This document shows, one piece after another, positions 6,935 to 15,315 of a stretch of DNA of 21,649 bases (the first letter of the stretch is position 1; the number at the start of each line of letters is the position of its first letter). Origin of the DNA: Burkholderiales bacterium (GTDB taxonomy: Bacteria > Pseudomonadota > Gammaproteobacteria > Burkholderiales > Burkholderiaceae_C). Made by a program: the position numbers and the translations under genes. The stretch spans positions 1 through 21,649 of the forward strand of contig SXSX01000103.1 of the NCBI GenBank assembly GCA_005793295.1, written 5' to 3'. The notes below the pieces were generated by a model. It ran no database searches. It saw only the letters and a list, made by a program, of their open reading frames with translations, and was not told where the DNA came from.

Positions 6935-7976
6935 CGACCGTTACCGCGGCGTCATTCCCGCGCTCTGCAATCACGCCAATCTCCAAAACCTGTTCACCAC
7001 TAGCGCGAAGGGTGGCTGCGCAAGCGCTAGCGTCATTGGCTGCGATCACAACGACCATGCCGATGCCGTTATTAAACGTGCGGTTCATTTCGGTATCGTC
7101 AATTCCCGCAGTGGCTTGCAACCAGGCAAACAATTCCGTTTGAGGCCAGCTGCCTTTTTGGAGGTGGGCGGCGTAGCCCTCCGGCAGAACGCGGGGGATA
7201 TTTTCGAATAAGCCGCCGCCGGTGATGTGCGCTAAGGCTTTGATAGGGTGTTGTGCCAGCGCAGCCAATACGTTTTTCACGTACAAACGCGTGGGCTCCA
7301 TGATGGCTTCCTTAAAGGGTTTCCCGTCGAGCGTTACGGGTAAATTTCCTTCTGCGCGTTCAATGCACTTGCGTACCAAACTAAAGCCATTGGAGTGCAC
7401 GCCGTGGGACGCTAATCCCAGAACCACATCGCCTGGCTTGACGTTTTGGCCTGTCAGAATTTTAGATTTTTCAACCGCGCCCACCGCAAAACCAGCCAGG
7501 TCGTACTCCCCGGCGGGGTACATGCCTGGCATTTCGGCTGTTTCGCCACCAATCAAGGCACAACCTGAGAGCTCGCAGCCCTTGGCGATACCGCCAATCA
7601 CGGCGGCGGTGTCAATATCGAGCTTGCCGCAGGCAAAGTAATCTAAAAAGAACAGCGGTTCGGCGCCTTGAACCAAAACGTCATTCACGCTCATGGCAAC
7701 CAAATCAATGCCCACGGTGTCGTGCATGTTCCACTCAAAGGCCAATTTGAGTTTGGTACCAACGCCATCCGTACCGCTGACCAAGACCGGTTCTTTGTAG
7801 CGCTTAGGCACTTCAAACAAAGCCCCAAAACCGCCAATACCAGCCAACACACCTTCACGCATGGTTTTCTTGGCCAAGGGTTTGATGCGTTCAATCAGCG
7901 CGTCTCCCGCGTCAATGTCAACGCCGGCGTCTTTGTAGGACAAGGGGCTGGGGGAGGGTTTGGCAGTTGGGATCAT
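6930..7976 (-). CDS. purM: Phosphoribosylformylglycinamidine cyclo-ligase (AIR synthetase)
   Basis: PurM closes the imidazole ring in purine synthesis, converting FGAM and ATP to AIR. The 348-residue length matches E. coli PurM (345). Characteristic stretches are LSYKDAGVDIDAG (12-24), SGTDGVGTKLKLA (67-79, ATP-binding loop), DLVAMSVND (91-99) and LIGGETAEMPGMY. No clear Shine-Dalgarno precedes ATG 7976 (upstream is CCATTACACCCC), so initiation may be weak or leaderless. The gene is divergent from the membrane-protein gene at 8068 across a 91-bp gap. Its stop codon and downstream bases lie in a tRNA-like fragment; the C-terminus (AVTVA) nevertheless ends at a normal length. Confidence 0.98.
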   Translation of the reverse strand: MIPTAKPSPSPLSYKDAGVDIDAGDALIERIKPLAKKTMREGVLAGIGGFGALFEVPKRYKEPVLVSGTDGVGTKLKLAFEWNMHDTVGIDLVAMSVNDVLVQGAEPLFFLDYFACGKLDIDTAAVIGGIAKGCELSGCALIGGETAEMPGMYPAGEYDLAGFAVGAVEKSKILTGQNVKPGDVVLGLASHGVHSNGFSLVRKCIERAEGNLPVTLDGKPFKEAIMEPTRLYVKNVLAALAQHPIKALAHITGGGLFENIPRVLPEGYAAHLQKGSWPQTELFAWLQATAGIDDTEMNRTFNNGIGMVVVIAANDASACAATLRASGEQVLEIGVIAERGNDAAVTVA

Positions 7977-8036
7977 GGGGTGTAATGGGGTTGGGGCTGC
8001 TTTGGCGTAGCCCGATAGAATTTAGGCTTGATTTTA

Positions 8037-8048
8037 AGGGTTCGCCCT
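8037..8048 (+). promoter_or_regulatory. Small UUCG-tetraloop hairpin upstream of the AI-2E-type gene
   Basis: AGGG-TTCG-CCCT forms a 4-bp stem closed by a stable UUCG-type loop, 19 bases before the ATG at 8068. If it lies in the 5' leader it could affect mRNA stability. There is no following T-run, so it is not a terminator. Confidence 0.25.
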
Positions 8049-8067
8049 GACTCACTTGAAGGTGCGT

Positions 8068-9144
8068 ATGACCTTGTCTCCCAAAATTGTCGCTGCTTGG
8101 TTGGCTATTGCCAGCGTTTTTGCTGCTGCGCTGTGGTTTTTGGCCCCAGTTTTGGCACCTTTTGTAGTGGCCTGTGTGCTGGCCTATGCCTTGACACCTG
8201 TGGTGGATTGGGTTGACGCTTTGTGGCGCGGGCGCATCCCCCGGGTGCTGGCGGTTCTTTTAGTGGAATTGTTGTTTTTGCTTTTAGCCCTCGGACTACT
8301 GCTTTTGATGGTGCCGATTTTGATTAAAGAGTTACCACTGATGCGCGATCAACTGCCTTCTTTGCTAGACCGCATGAACGCCACGCTGCAGCCGGCCTTG
8401 CTTAAATTAGGTATCCACCTGATCTTGGACCTGGCCAGCATCAAATCGTTTTTGATGACGTACCTGAACGCTAATTTTGAAGATACGTTTGGATCGGTGA
8501 TGGCGTCGGTCAAGCTTGGCGGCAGCGTGGCGCTGGCCTTGATCGGCAATTTAGTGCTGATTCCTGTGGCCTTGTTTTATTTGTTGATGGACTGGGATCG
8601 CTTTATGGGGAGTTTGAGCGCCTTGATTCCTCCGCGCCTGCGGGGTGCGGCGCATAGTTTTCTTCACGAGGCGGATGAGGTTTTGGGTGAGTATTTGCGC
8701 GGGCAGTTGATGGTCATGGGCGTATTGGCGGTTTTTTACAGCGCTGGGCTCGCGCTGTTTGGTTTGGACTTGGCCTTGCCGATAGGTGCGTTTACGGGCT
8801 TGGCTGTGTTTGTGCCGTATTTAGGTTTCGGACTCGGCATGGTCTTGGCCTTGTTGGCGGGCTTGTTGGAGTTTTCTAGTAGCTTGGGCGCGAGTTACGC
8901 GCTGGTGATGGTGGCGGTGGTTTTTGGTTTGGGCCAATTGGTGGAGAGTTTTTTCTTGACGCCGCGCTTGGTCGGCCAGCGCATCGGTTTGCATCCCTTG
9001 GCTGTTATTTTTGCCTTGTTGGCGTTTGGTCAAATTTTTGGATTCGTCGGCGTCTTGGTCGCTTTGCCAGTGAGCGCCGTGTTGCTGGTGGCGGTACGCC
9101 GCTTGCGCTCGGGTTACTTGACCAGCGATTTGTACCACGGCTAA
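8068..9144 (+). CDS. AI-2E family transporter / PerM-like membrane protein
   Basis: A 358-residue polytopic inner-membrane protein of the AI-2E transporter (PerM/TqsA-like, UPF0118) family. About seven to eight hydrophobic segments alternate with a central soluble portion (about residues 90-150). Family-typical stretches include the N-terminal LAPFVVACVLAYALTPVVD, the FLTPRLVGQRIGLHP segment and the C-terminal GFVGVLVALPVSAVL. ATG 8068 is chosen because GAAGG lies just upstream; TTG 8056 is also in frame. The transported substrate is unknown: some relatives export AI-2, others act as sodium/proton antiporters. It heads a plus-strand cluster with hda 22 bp downstream, a conserved arrangement in Burkholderiales that does not by itself reveal function. 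Confidence 0.93.
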   Translation: MTLSPKIVAAWLAIASVFAAALWFLAPVLAPFVVACVLAYALTPVVDWVDALWRGRIPRVLAVLLVELLFLLLALGLLLLMVPILIKELPLMRDQLPSLLDRMNATLQPALLKLGIHLILDLASIKSFLMTYLNANFEDTFGSVMASVKLGGSVALALIGNLVLIPVALFYLLMDWDRFMGSLSALIPPRLRGAAHSFLHEADEVLGEYLRGQLMVMGVLAVFYSAGLALFGLDLALPIGAFTGLAVFVPYLGFGLGMVLALLAGLLEFSSSLGASYALVMVAVVFGLGQLVESFFLTPRLVGQRIGLHPLAVIFALLAFGQIFGFVGVLVALPVSAVLLVAVRRLRSGYLTSDLYHG

Positions 9145-9166
9145 ACACCAAAGCTAAACCCACAGC

Positions 9167-9853
9167 ATGCAGCAAATCACGCTTGACATCGGTATTTCCC
9201 ATGGACCTTCTGTTGCCAATTTTTTTGCGGGACCGAATGCGGCGGCTTTGCAGCACGTGCAATTTTGGTTGGGCTCCAAAGCCGCTTCGGCTTTGCGCTC
9301 GCCTGTACCGACCTATTTTTGGGGGCGTAGCGGCAGCGGGAAAAGCCATTTGCTGAAAGCGGCGCGGGAGGGCTTGCGAGAGCAAGGCGCGGTGGTGGGC
9401 TGGTTGGACTCGACGGTGATGACGCCGCCTGAATTTGATGAAACGTGGGCGGCGGTCTTGATGGACGATGTCCATCTCTTTACCGCCAGCCAACAACACA
9501 CCGCATTTAATTGGTTTGTGCATGCCCAAACCCTGCAGCGCCCAGTTCTTGCCTCTGGCGAATGGAGTCCGTCTGAGTTGAAGCTGCGTGATGATTTGCG
9601 AACGCGCTTGGGTTGGGGCCATGTGTTTGGCTTGCAACTGTTGACGGAAGAACAGTCACGCGCGGTGCTGCGCCAAGCCGCGGATGCGCGGGGTTTATTT
9701 TTGAGTGATGAGGTCATGGACTTCACGCTACGCCGCTTTAGCCGTGATTTAGGTAGCCTGATGGAACTCCTTGATTTGCTGGACCGCTACGCTTTGCAAA
9801 CCAAACGCGCCATTACGATTCCTTTGATTAAATCTATGCTGGAGACTGCATGA
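9167..9853 (+). CDS. hda: DnaA regulatory inactivator Hda
   Basis: Hda works with the DNA-loaded beta clamp to stimulate hydrolysis of DnaA-bound ATP and so prevents over-initiation of replication. The 228-residue length matches the family. The N-terminal QQITLDI resembles the clamp-binding QLSLPL of E. coli Hda. Walker A is GRSGSGKS (53-60), Walker B VLMDDVH (97-103), and the C-terminal half is the AAA+ lid with a sensor-type stretch (FSRDLGSLMELL). It has no DNA-binding domain IV, which separates it from DnaA. The gene overlaps the next one by 4 bp (ATGA) and follows the membrane-protein gene by 22 bp, so a common transcript is likely. Confidence 0.95.
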   Translation: MQQITLDIGISHGPSVANFFAGPNAAALQHVQFWLGSKAASALRSPVPTYFWGRSGSGKSHLLKAAREGLREQGAVVGWLDSTVMTPPEFDETWAAVLMDDVHLFTASQQHTAFNWFVHAQTLQRPVLASGEWSPSELKLRDDLRTRLGWGHVFGLQLLTEEQSRAVLRQAADARGLFLSDEVMDFTLRRFSRDLGSLMELLDLLDRYALQTKRAITIPLIKSMLETA

Positions 9854-10536
9854 CCTTGCCCAAGCTCGCTTTGTTTGACCTGGACCACACTTTGTTGCCC
9901 ATTGATTCAGACTACACCTGGGGCCAGTTCACCGCGGACTTAGGTTGGAATGATCCGGCCGAGTTCGCCCGTCAAAACGATGCCTTTTACACCCAATACA
10001 AAGCCGGTACCTTAGATATTTACGAATACGCGCGTTTCGCAACCGGCGCCATGATTCGCCAAGGGGAGGCCAAGTCGCTGGCAGCGCATGCCGATTACAT
10101 GCGCGATGTGATTGCGCCGGCAATCAAACCCCAAGCGCTTGCGTTGGTGCAACAACACAAAGCCGAAGGCGCTACGGTGATAGTGGTGACGGCGACCAAT
10201 GCCTTCGTGACTGCCGCGATTGCCAAGGCCTTGGGTGCGGATGAGCTGATGGCGGTTGACTTGGAGCGCGACACCTCTCAAGGAGGAACGGGCTGGTTTA
10301 CCGGTGAAGTTCGCGGGATTCCGACCTTTCGCGAAGGCAAAGTGACGCGTGTGGAAGAATGGCTGACAGCACGCGGTTTGGATTGGGCAAGCGTTCACAG
10401 CACTTTTTATTCGGATTCCATCAACGACTTGCCTCTGCTTGAGAAGGCCAATGTACCCGTAGCAACCAATCCAGATGACCCTTTGCGTGCGATCGCCCAA
10501 GACCGCGGATGGCGCATACTCGAGCTGTTTAGATAA
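9850..10536 (+). CDS. HAD-IB family phosphatase (SerB-like)
   Basis: A 228-residue cytoplasmic phosphatase of the haloacid dehalogenase superfamily, subclass IB. Motif I is FDLDHTL with nucleophile Asp10 and acid/base Asp12, motif II is VVTATN (Thr114 or Thr116), motif III Lys164 (EGKVTRV), and motif IV YSDSINDLPLL (Asp189, Asp193). All catalytic residues are present. The family includes phosphoserine phosphatase and other small-molecule phosphatases; proteins of this exact type beside hda are common in betaproteobacteria and their substrate is not settled. Start is fixed by the ATGA overlap with hda. The pcnB start lies 52 bp downstream. Confidence 0.93.
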   Translation: MTLPKLALFDLDHTLLPIDSDYTWGQFTADLGWNDPAEFARQNDAFYTQYKAGTLDIYEYARFATGAMIRQGEAKSLAAHADYMRDVIAPAIKPQALALVQQHKAEGATVIVVTATNAFVTAAIAKALGADELMAVDLERDTSQGGTGWFTGEVRGIPTFREGKVTRVEEWLTARGLDWASVHSTFYSDSINDLPLLEKANVPVATNPDDPLRAIAQDRGWRILELFR

Positions 10537-10588
10537 GCGCCAATATTTGGCCGGGCTGGGTGCGTTGGCACCGGCCCCACAAGGACCT

Positions 10589-12154
10589 ATGATAAAAAAA
10601 TTGATTCACAAACTGCTGGGAAAAAGCAGTAGCCCTGCCGCAACGGCAGGAAAACCGGACTTCGGCAAACGGGTTGAAGTTCCGGTGAAAGTCCATGGAA
10701 TTGACGTGACGTTGGTTGACGAGCGGGCCATGAATGTGGTTCGAACGCTGCAAAACGCTGGCTTTGTAGCCTATATCGTGGGCGGCGCGGTGCGCGATTT
10801 GTTGCTCGGGCTGCGGCCTAAAGATTTTGACGTAGCCACAGATGCAACCCCCGAAGAAGTCAAAAACCTGTTTCGCCGCGCCTTCATCATTGGCCGGCGC
10901 TTTCGCATTGTTCATGTGGTTTACGGCCGCGGGCGCGAGCATGAGGTGATTGAAGTCTCGACCTTTCGGGCCTACTTAGACAACGCCGCTGCTGAGCAGG
11001 TGCGTGGCAATGAAAAAACCAGTAAGAGTGAGCTCGCGGGAATGAAACATGCGGTGGACTCCACCGGGCGCGTGCTGCGAGACAACGTCTGGGGCCCGCA
11101 AGAAGAAGATGCGGTACGCCGAGATTTCACCATCAACGCCATGTACTACGACCCCGAAACCGAATTGGTGGTGGACTACCACGGTGGTTTGAAAGACGCT
11201 AAAAACAAAACCTTGCGCATGATTGGAGACGCCGCAACGCGTTACCGCGAAGACCCGGTTCGGATTATTCGCGCGGTGCGTTTTGCTGCCAAGTTGAACC
11301 CTCTGGGATTTAAGTTGGACTCCAAAACAGCAGGGCCTTTGGTGAAGTCACAGCAGTTGTTGGCCGATGTCCCGCAAAGCCGTTTGTTTGATGAGATGCT
11401 GAAGTTGCTGCAAACGGGACACGCCTTGGCATCCATTGCCCAACTCAAAAAACTCGGTTTGTCCCGGGGAATTTATCCGCTGCTTGACGTGGTGGTTGAG
11501 CGGGCAGAAACGCCGTTTGTCACCTCAGCCTTGCAAGACACCGACCGCCGGGTGGGTGAAGGCAAGCCGGTGGCGCCTAGCTTTTTGTTGGCATGCGTGT
11601 TGTGGGCCGATGTGCGCGACGGCTGGGCAGACCGTTTGGAGCAACGCCAGCATTCGCACCCTGCGCTGCAAGATGCGATTGACGATGTTTTTAATGCCCG
11701 CATTGGCGATGTCTCGGGTCGCGGCAAGCTTGCCGGTGACATGCGTGAAATTTGGATGATCCAGCCGCGCTTTGAAAAGCGCGTCGGTAGCGCACCATTT
11801 GGTTTGGTGCAACAAGAGCGTTTTCGGGCGGCCTTTGATTTCATGCGCCTTCGCGCTGACATCGGTGAGGTGGACGAAGCTTTGGCCGATTGGTGGCAAG
11901 AGTTCAGTACGGGCGACGACTTGTACCGCGAAGACTTGGTCGACCAGGTTCGCCAAGAAACGCAAAAGCGACCCCGCGCCCCCAAGATGCAGCGTGCGCC
12001 TGCGCCTGCGCCGGTGGACCGGCCCGATGCTGCGCCGGGGGGTGAGATGACTGAAGACGCAGCGCCTAAAAAACGCCGCCGCCGCAGACGCACAGGCGGC
12101 TCTAGTGGCCCTAGTGGCCCTGCTGCCCCCGACAGCAGTGACGCGGGTCTTTGA
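10589..12154 (+). CDS. pcnB: Poly(A) polymerase I
   Basis: PcnB adds 3' poly(A) tails that mark RNAs for degradation. The 521-residue protein shows the class II nucleotidyltransferase head with GGAVRDLLLG (65-74) and the catalytic DxD in KDFDVATDATPEEV (Asp79, Asp81), then RRDFTINAMYY (167-177) and the RNA-binding region with YREDPVRIIRAVRFAAKL. It ends in a low-complexity basic tail (KKRRRRRR, then Ser-Gly-Pro repeats encoded by tandem CTAGTGGCC units), typical of the PcnB rather than the CCA-adding branch. ATG 10589 is chosen because AAGGA is just upstream and the family N-terminus (MIKKLIHKLLGK) begins there; the longer frame starting at 10475 is inside the HAD gene. folK follows after 12 bp. 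Confidence 0.96.
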   Translation: MIKKLIHKLLGKSSSPAATAGKPDFGKRVEVPVKVHGIDVTLVDERAMNVVRTLQNAGFVAYIVGGAVRDLLLGLRPKDFDVATDATPEEVKNLFRRAFIIGRRFRIVHVVYGRGREHEVIEVSTFRAYLDNAAAEQVRGNEKTSKSELAGMKHAVDSTGRVLRDNVWGPQEEDAVRRDFTINAMYYDPETELVVDYHGGLKDAKNKTLRMIGDAATRYREDPVRIIRAVRFAAKLNPLGFKLDSKTAGPLVKSQQLLADVPQSRLFDEMLKLLQTGHALASIAQLKKLGLSRGIYPLLDVVVERAETPFVTSALQDTDRRVGEGKPVAPSFLLACVLWADVRDGWADRLEQRQHSHPALQDAIDDVFNARIGDVSGRGKLAGDMREIWMIQPRFEKRVGSAPFGLVQQERFRAAFDFMRLRADIGEVDEALADWWQEFSTGDDLYREDLVDQVRQETQKRPRAPKMQRAPAPAPVDRPDAAPGGEMTEDAAPKKRRRRRRTGGSSGPSGPAAPDSSDAGL

Positions 12155-12166
12155 TCTTCAAGCGCC

Positions 12167-12643
12167 ATGTTAGAGCGTTCGCCTGTTGTTGCGACAGTAG
12201 GGTTGGGGGCTAACCTCGGCAATCCCCAAGCCGCCCTGGCTGGCGCGATGGCATCAATTGCCGCGTTAGAAGGTGTGAGCCTAGTGGCCCAGTCGGCGTT
12301 CTACCGCAGTGCGCCCATTGATTCGAGCGGCCCAGACTATGTCAATGCGGTGGTACAACTCCAAACCAACTTAAGTGCGCCTGAACTCTTGGCGCAGTTG
12401 CAAACGATAGAGCAGGGCGTAGGACGCGAGCGGCCTTACCGCAATGCCCCGCGAACCTTGGATTTAGATATTTTGTTGTTTGGGGATGCCAGCATTCAAA
12501 GCGAATCTTTGACCGTGCCGCACCCCCGGATGTGGCAACGTGCTTTTGTGTTGCTGCCATTGGCTGAGATTGCGCCAGCGCTTGTGAGTGCTGCGCTGTT
12601 GGATTCGGTAAAGGACCAAGCGCTCGTGCGTCTGGTTCCTTAA
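12167..12643 (+). CDS. folK: 2-amino-4-hydroxy-6-hydroxymethyldihydropteridine diphosphokinase (HPPK)
   Basis: FolK transfers pyrophosphate from ATP to the pterin alcohol, the step before dihydropteroate synthesis in folate formation. The 158-residue length is standard. GLGANLGNP (12-20) begins the fold, YVNAVVQLQT (58-67) is the usual core strand, and RNAPRTLDLDILLFG (92-106) carries the Mg-binding DxD (Asp99, Asp101), followed by VPHPRMWQRAFVLLPLAEI. The gene is 12 bp behind pcnB, a common pair in proteobacteria. No good Shine-Dalgarno precedes ATG 12167, so translation may depend on coupling. It converges on the enolase-superfamily gene; a 5-bp GCCTT/AAGGC hairpin (12650-12664) lies between them, without a T-run. 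Confidence 0.97.
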   Translation: MLERSPVVATVGLGANLGNPQAALAGAMASIAALEGVSLVAQSAFYRSAPIDSSGPDYVNAVVQLQTNLSAPELLAQLQTIEQGVGRERPYRNAPRTLDLDILLFGDASIQSESLTVPHPRMWQRAFVLLPLAEIAPALVSAALLDSVKDQALVRLVP

Positions 12644-12657
12644 CCCGAAGCCTTACC

Positions 12658-13848
12658 TCAAGGCAAGATCGGGTGGTGCGTCATGTCCAAGTGCAATGCC
12701 GTCCCGGTATAGGGGTTGGCCAAGGCGACTTCTTCGTTGAGCTCCACTCCTAAGCCTGGCGCTGTGGGCGGGATGATGTAACCGTTTTCCCATTGGATGG
12801 GCTTTTTCAAAATCTCGGTGTGAAAGCCTTTCCAGTCCAAAATACTTTCTTGGATTAAGAAGTTGGGGCTACAAGTGGCCAGTTGGATGTTGGCTGCGCC
12901 AACCACCGGGCCGCAGTACAAATGGGGCGCAATTTGCACGTGGTAGGCCTCGGCCATGGAGGCAATCTTTTTGCCTTCCAAAATACCACCCACGCGGCCC
13001 AGGTTCATCTGCAATATCGCAGCAGCACCTTCTTCAAGCACGCGAACAAATTCCCATTTCGTGGTGAGGCGCTCACCTGCTGCCACTGGAATGGTGGTGC
13101 CACGGGCAACCTTGCCCATCTCGCGTTGGTTGTCTGGTGGAATGGGTTCTTCAAACCACAAAGGATCAAACGGCTCGAGACGCCGCGCCAAGCGAATCGC
13201 TCCGGCAGCGCTCATTTGTCCGTGGGTCCCAAACAGCAAATCGGCTTTAGTTCCCACCGCTTCGCGCAACATGCGACAGAAGGTTTCAGAGCGATCGAGT
13301 TCTGTCAAAGACAACTGGCGACCGTCGTAAATGGAGTAAGGCCCAGCAGGATCAAACTTGAGGGCGGTAAAGCCCATTTTGAGGTATTCCGCAGCCCGCT
13401 CCGCGGCCAAAATCGGATCGGCGTACACATTGGTTTTGTCGCCATCTTTGGGGTAAATGTAGGTGTAGCTGCGCAGTTTTTCGTGCACTTGACCGCCTAA
13501 GAGTTTGTAGACAGGCTTATTCACGTCTTTGCCGACGATGTCCCAGCAGGCCATCTCAATGCCACTCAAAATCCCCATCATCGATACATCGGGGCGCTGA
13601 ATAAAACCACTGCCGTAGACGCCGCGCCAAATACGCTCGATGTCGTAAGGGTCTTTTCCAATGACGCAGCGTTCCACCACATCTTTGACCATTTGCTCGA
13701 CCACGCTCGGGTGAAACGGCAGGCTATAAACCTCGCCGAGTCCTTCAATGCCCTCGTCGGTGATCAGTTTTAAAAAGACGAAATACCGCCCTCCAAATCC
13801 AGGAGGTGGGTTTCCGACAACAAAGGTTTTGACGTCTGTGATTTTCAT
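12658..13848 (-). CDS. Mandelate racemase/muconate lactonizing enzyme family protein (sugar-acid dehydratase-like)
   Basis: A 396-residue enolase-superfamily protein; relatives such as galactonate dehydratase DgoD abstract an alpha proton from an acid sugar and eliminate water. The capping domain (1-125) has FVFLKLITDEGIEGLGE and IEMACWDIVGK. In the barrel, LKFDP (163-167), WFEEP (231-235), AAGER (256-260), IAPH (306-309) and IQES (332-335) match the family. Aligned to E. coli DgoD with a constant offset of 24, the two metal-ligand Glu (233, 259), His209, His309 and Glu334 are kept. The first metal Asp is Gly207 and the dyad Asp is Asn282. The reaction is therefore uncertain. It is the last gene of the minus-strand operon, 11 bp after an ALDH gene, and is preceded by an A-rich leader without a Shine-Dalgarno. 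Confidence 0.9.
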   Translation of the reverse strand: MKITDVKTFVVGNPPPGFGGRYFVFLKLITDEGIEGLGEVYSLPFHPSVVEQMVKDVVERCVIGKDPYDIERIWRGVYGSGFIQRPDVSMMGILSGIEMACWDIVGKDVNKPVYKLLGGQVHEKLRSYTYIYPKDGDKTNVYADPILAAERAAEYLKMGFTALKFDPAGPYSIYDGRQLSLTELDRSETFCRMLREAVGTKADLLFGTHGQMSAAGAIRLARRLEPFDPLWFEEPIPPDNQREMGKVARGTTIPVAAGERLTTKWEFVRVLEEGAAAILQMNLGRVGGILEGKKIASMAEAYHVQIAPHLYCGPVVGAANIQLATCSPNFLIQESILDWKGFHTEILKKPIQWENGYIIPPTAPGLGVELNEEVALANPYTGTALHLDMTHHPILP

Positions 13849-13859
13849 ATTTTTTTTAG

Positions 13860-15287
13860 TTAGTGGGCGTAGTTAATGACTTTGTATTCCAAGTAGTCCT
13901 GCAAACCAAAGCGTCCCCATTCGCGGCCGTTGCCACTTTGCTTGAAGCCGCCAAAGGGGGAGCAATAGTCTTGGCCGGTACCGTTGATGGATACGCTGCC
14001 TGCGCGTAAGCGGCGAGCGACGCGTTGTGCGCGGGTTGCGTCTTGGCATTGAATGTAAGCCGCTAATCCGTAAGGCGTGTCGTTGGCAATCTGAATGGCT
14101 TCTTCTTCGGTATCAAAAGGAATCATCACCAACACAGGACCGAAAACTTCTTCACGCGCAATACGCATCTGGTTGTTGACATCGGCAAACACGGTGGGTC
14201 GGGCGTAATAGCCTTTGGACAGCCCTTCGGGCCGGCCCAAGCCACCGCACAACAAGCGTGCACCTTCGTCGATCGCAATTTGGATATACCGCTGCACGGT
14301 TTCAAATTGGCGCTTCATCGCCAAGGGCCCGATCACATCGCCACGGGTGCTGGGGTGTGCCACCTGAACGGCTGCGCCGTGCTGGGCTGCCAAGACGCAG
14401 GCTTTGTCATACACCGAGCGCTCTACCAAGAGGCGCGTTGGTGCGTTGCAACTTTGGCCCGTATTGCTCATGCATTTGCGAACGCTCCAGCCAATGGCTT
14501 TGTCTAAATCGGTGTCGGCAAACACGATGTTGGGCGACTTACCACCAAGCTCTTGGCTCACGCGTTTGACGGTATCGGCGGCAGATTTGGCCACGGCAAT
14601 GCCGGCTGCGGTCGAGCCGGTAAAGGAGACCAAATCGACATCGGGATGGCTGCTTAACGTAGGGCCGACCACGGGGCCGTCGCCATAGACCATATTGAAT
14701 ACGCCAGCAGGGTACCCGGCTTCATGCACAAATTCTGCGACGAGTTTGGCCGAGAGGGGAGCAAATTCACTGGGTTTGAGAACCACGGTGCATCCTGCCA
14801 AAAGTGCCGGTGCCAACTTAGAAACAATTTGGTTGAGCGGCCAGGTCCGGGGCGTGATCAAAACGCATACGCCGATGGGCTCGCTGATAAGGTCACCGTT
14901 GTTACCGCTGCGAGAACTAAAAGGGTAGTCTTTCGCGGCTTCTAGGGTGGCTTTGATGTGGCCAGGGCCGCATTCGGCTTGGGAGTCGTAGGCCAAGTCC
15001 CATGGAGCGCCCATCTCGGTGCTGATGGCTTGGGCCATTTCGGTATAGCGCCGCTCAAACGCAGCTTGCAATTTTTGCAGCATCTCGGTGCGGTAGGCCA
15101 TGGTCGTTTGGCTGTAGCTCTCGAAAGCTTTTTTGGCAGCGGCGACCGCACGGTTGGCATCGTCTGCGCTGCCCATGAGCAGCTCGCCTACGACAGACTC
15201 ATCACCGGGGCTGACGATGGAGTGAACGGTGTGTTTGCCGAGGGGTTCGACCCAAGCGCCATCAATGTAAAAGTTGCAACGTGTCAT
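13860..15287 (-). CDS. Aldehyde dehydrogenase family protein with atypical oxyanion-hole residue
   Basis: A 475-residue NAD(P)-dependent aldehyde dehydrogenase family protein, of normal length. Catalytic Cys280 (NTGQSCNAP) and general base Glu246 (SQELGGKSPNIV) are in place, as are the NAD-binding KPSEFAPLSA (171-180) and FTGSTAAG. The segment that normally reads TPWNWPLNQ is TPRTWPLNQ here, so Thr148 replaces the Asn that holds the oxyanion and Arg147 replaces Trp. Spacing to Glu246 (98) and Cys280 (132) matches Asn169/Glu268/Cys302 of human ALDH2 within one residue, so the position is clear. The protein may be altered in activity, or the two substitutions may be sequence errors. It lies 28 bp after the other ALDH gene in the same operon. 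Confidence 0.93.
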   Translation of the reverse strand: MTRCNFYIDGAWVEPLGKHTVHSIVSPGDESVVGELLMGSADDANRAVAAAKKAFESYSQTTMAYRTEMLQKLQAAFERRYTEMAQAISTEMGAPWDLAYDSQAECGPGHIKATLEAAKDYPFSSRSGNNGDLISEPIGVCVLITPRTWPLNQIVSKLAPALLAGCTVVLKPSEFAPLSAKLVAEFVHEAGYPAGVFNMVYGDGPVVGPTLSSHPDVDLVSFTGSTAAGIAVAKSAADTVKRVSQELGGKSPNIVFADTDLDKAIGWSVRKCMSNTGQSCNAPTRLLVERSVYDKACVLAAQHGAAVQVAHPSTRGDVIGPLAMKRQFETVQRYIQIAIDEGARLLCGGLGRPEGLSKGYYARPTVFADVNNQMRIAREEVFGPVLVMIPFDTEEEAIQIANDTPYGLAAYIQCQDATRAQRVARRLRAGSVSINGTGQDYCSPFGGFKQSGNGREWGRFGLQDYLEYKVINYAH

Positions 15288-15315
15288 AGCGAGCTCTCGT
15301 GTTTCGGTTTAAAAA

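Noticed and set aside
6900..6980. Complete tRNA gene on the minus strand at the purM end
   Set aside because: Only positions 34-61 fit; there is no acceptor stem, D-arm or pairing T-stem, and the 5' half would lie in purM coding sequence.
10475..10588. Longer N-terminus of PcnB inside the HAD gene
   Set aside because: The family N-terminus and the AAGGA site support ATG 10589; the upstream part overlaps a well-supported gene in another frame.
12644..12664. Intrinsic terminator between folK and the enolase-superfamily gene
   Set aside because: The stem is only 5 bp (GCCTT/AAGGC) and has no T-run on either strand.
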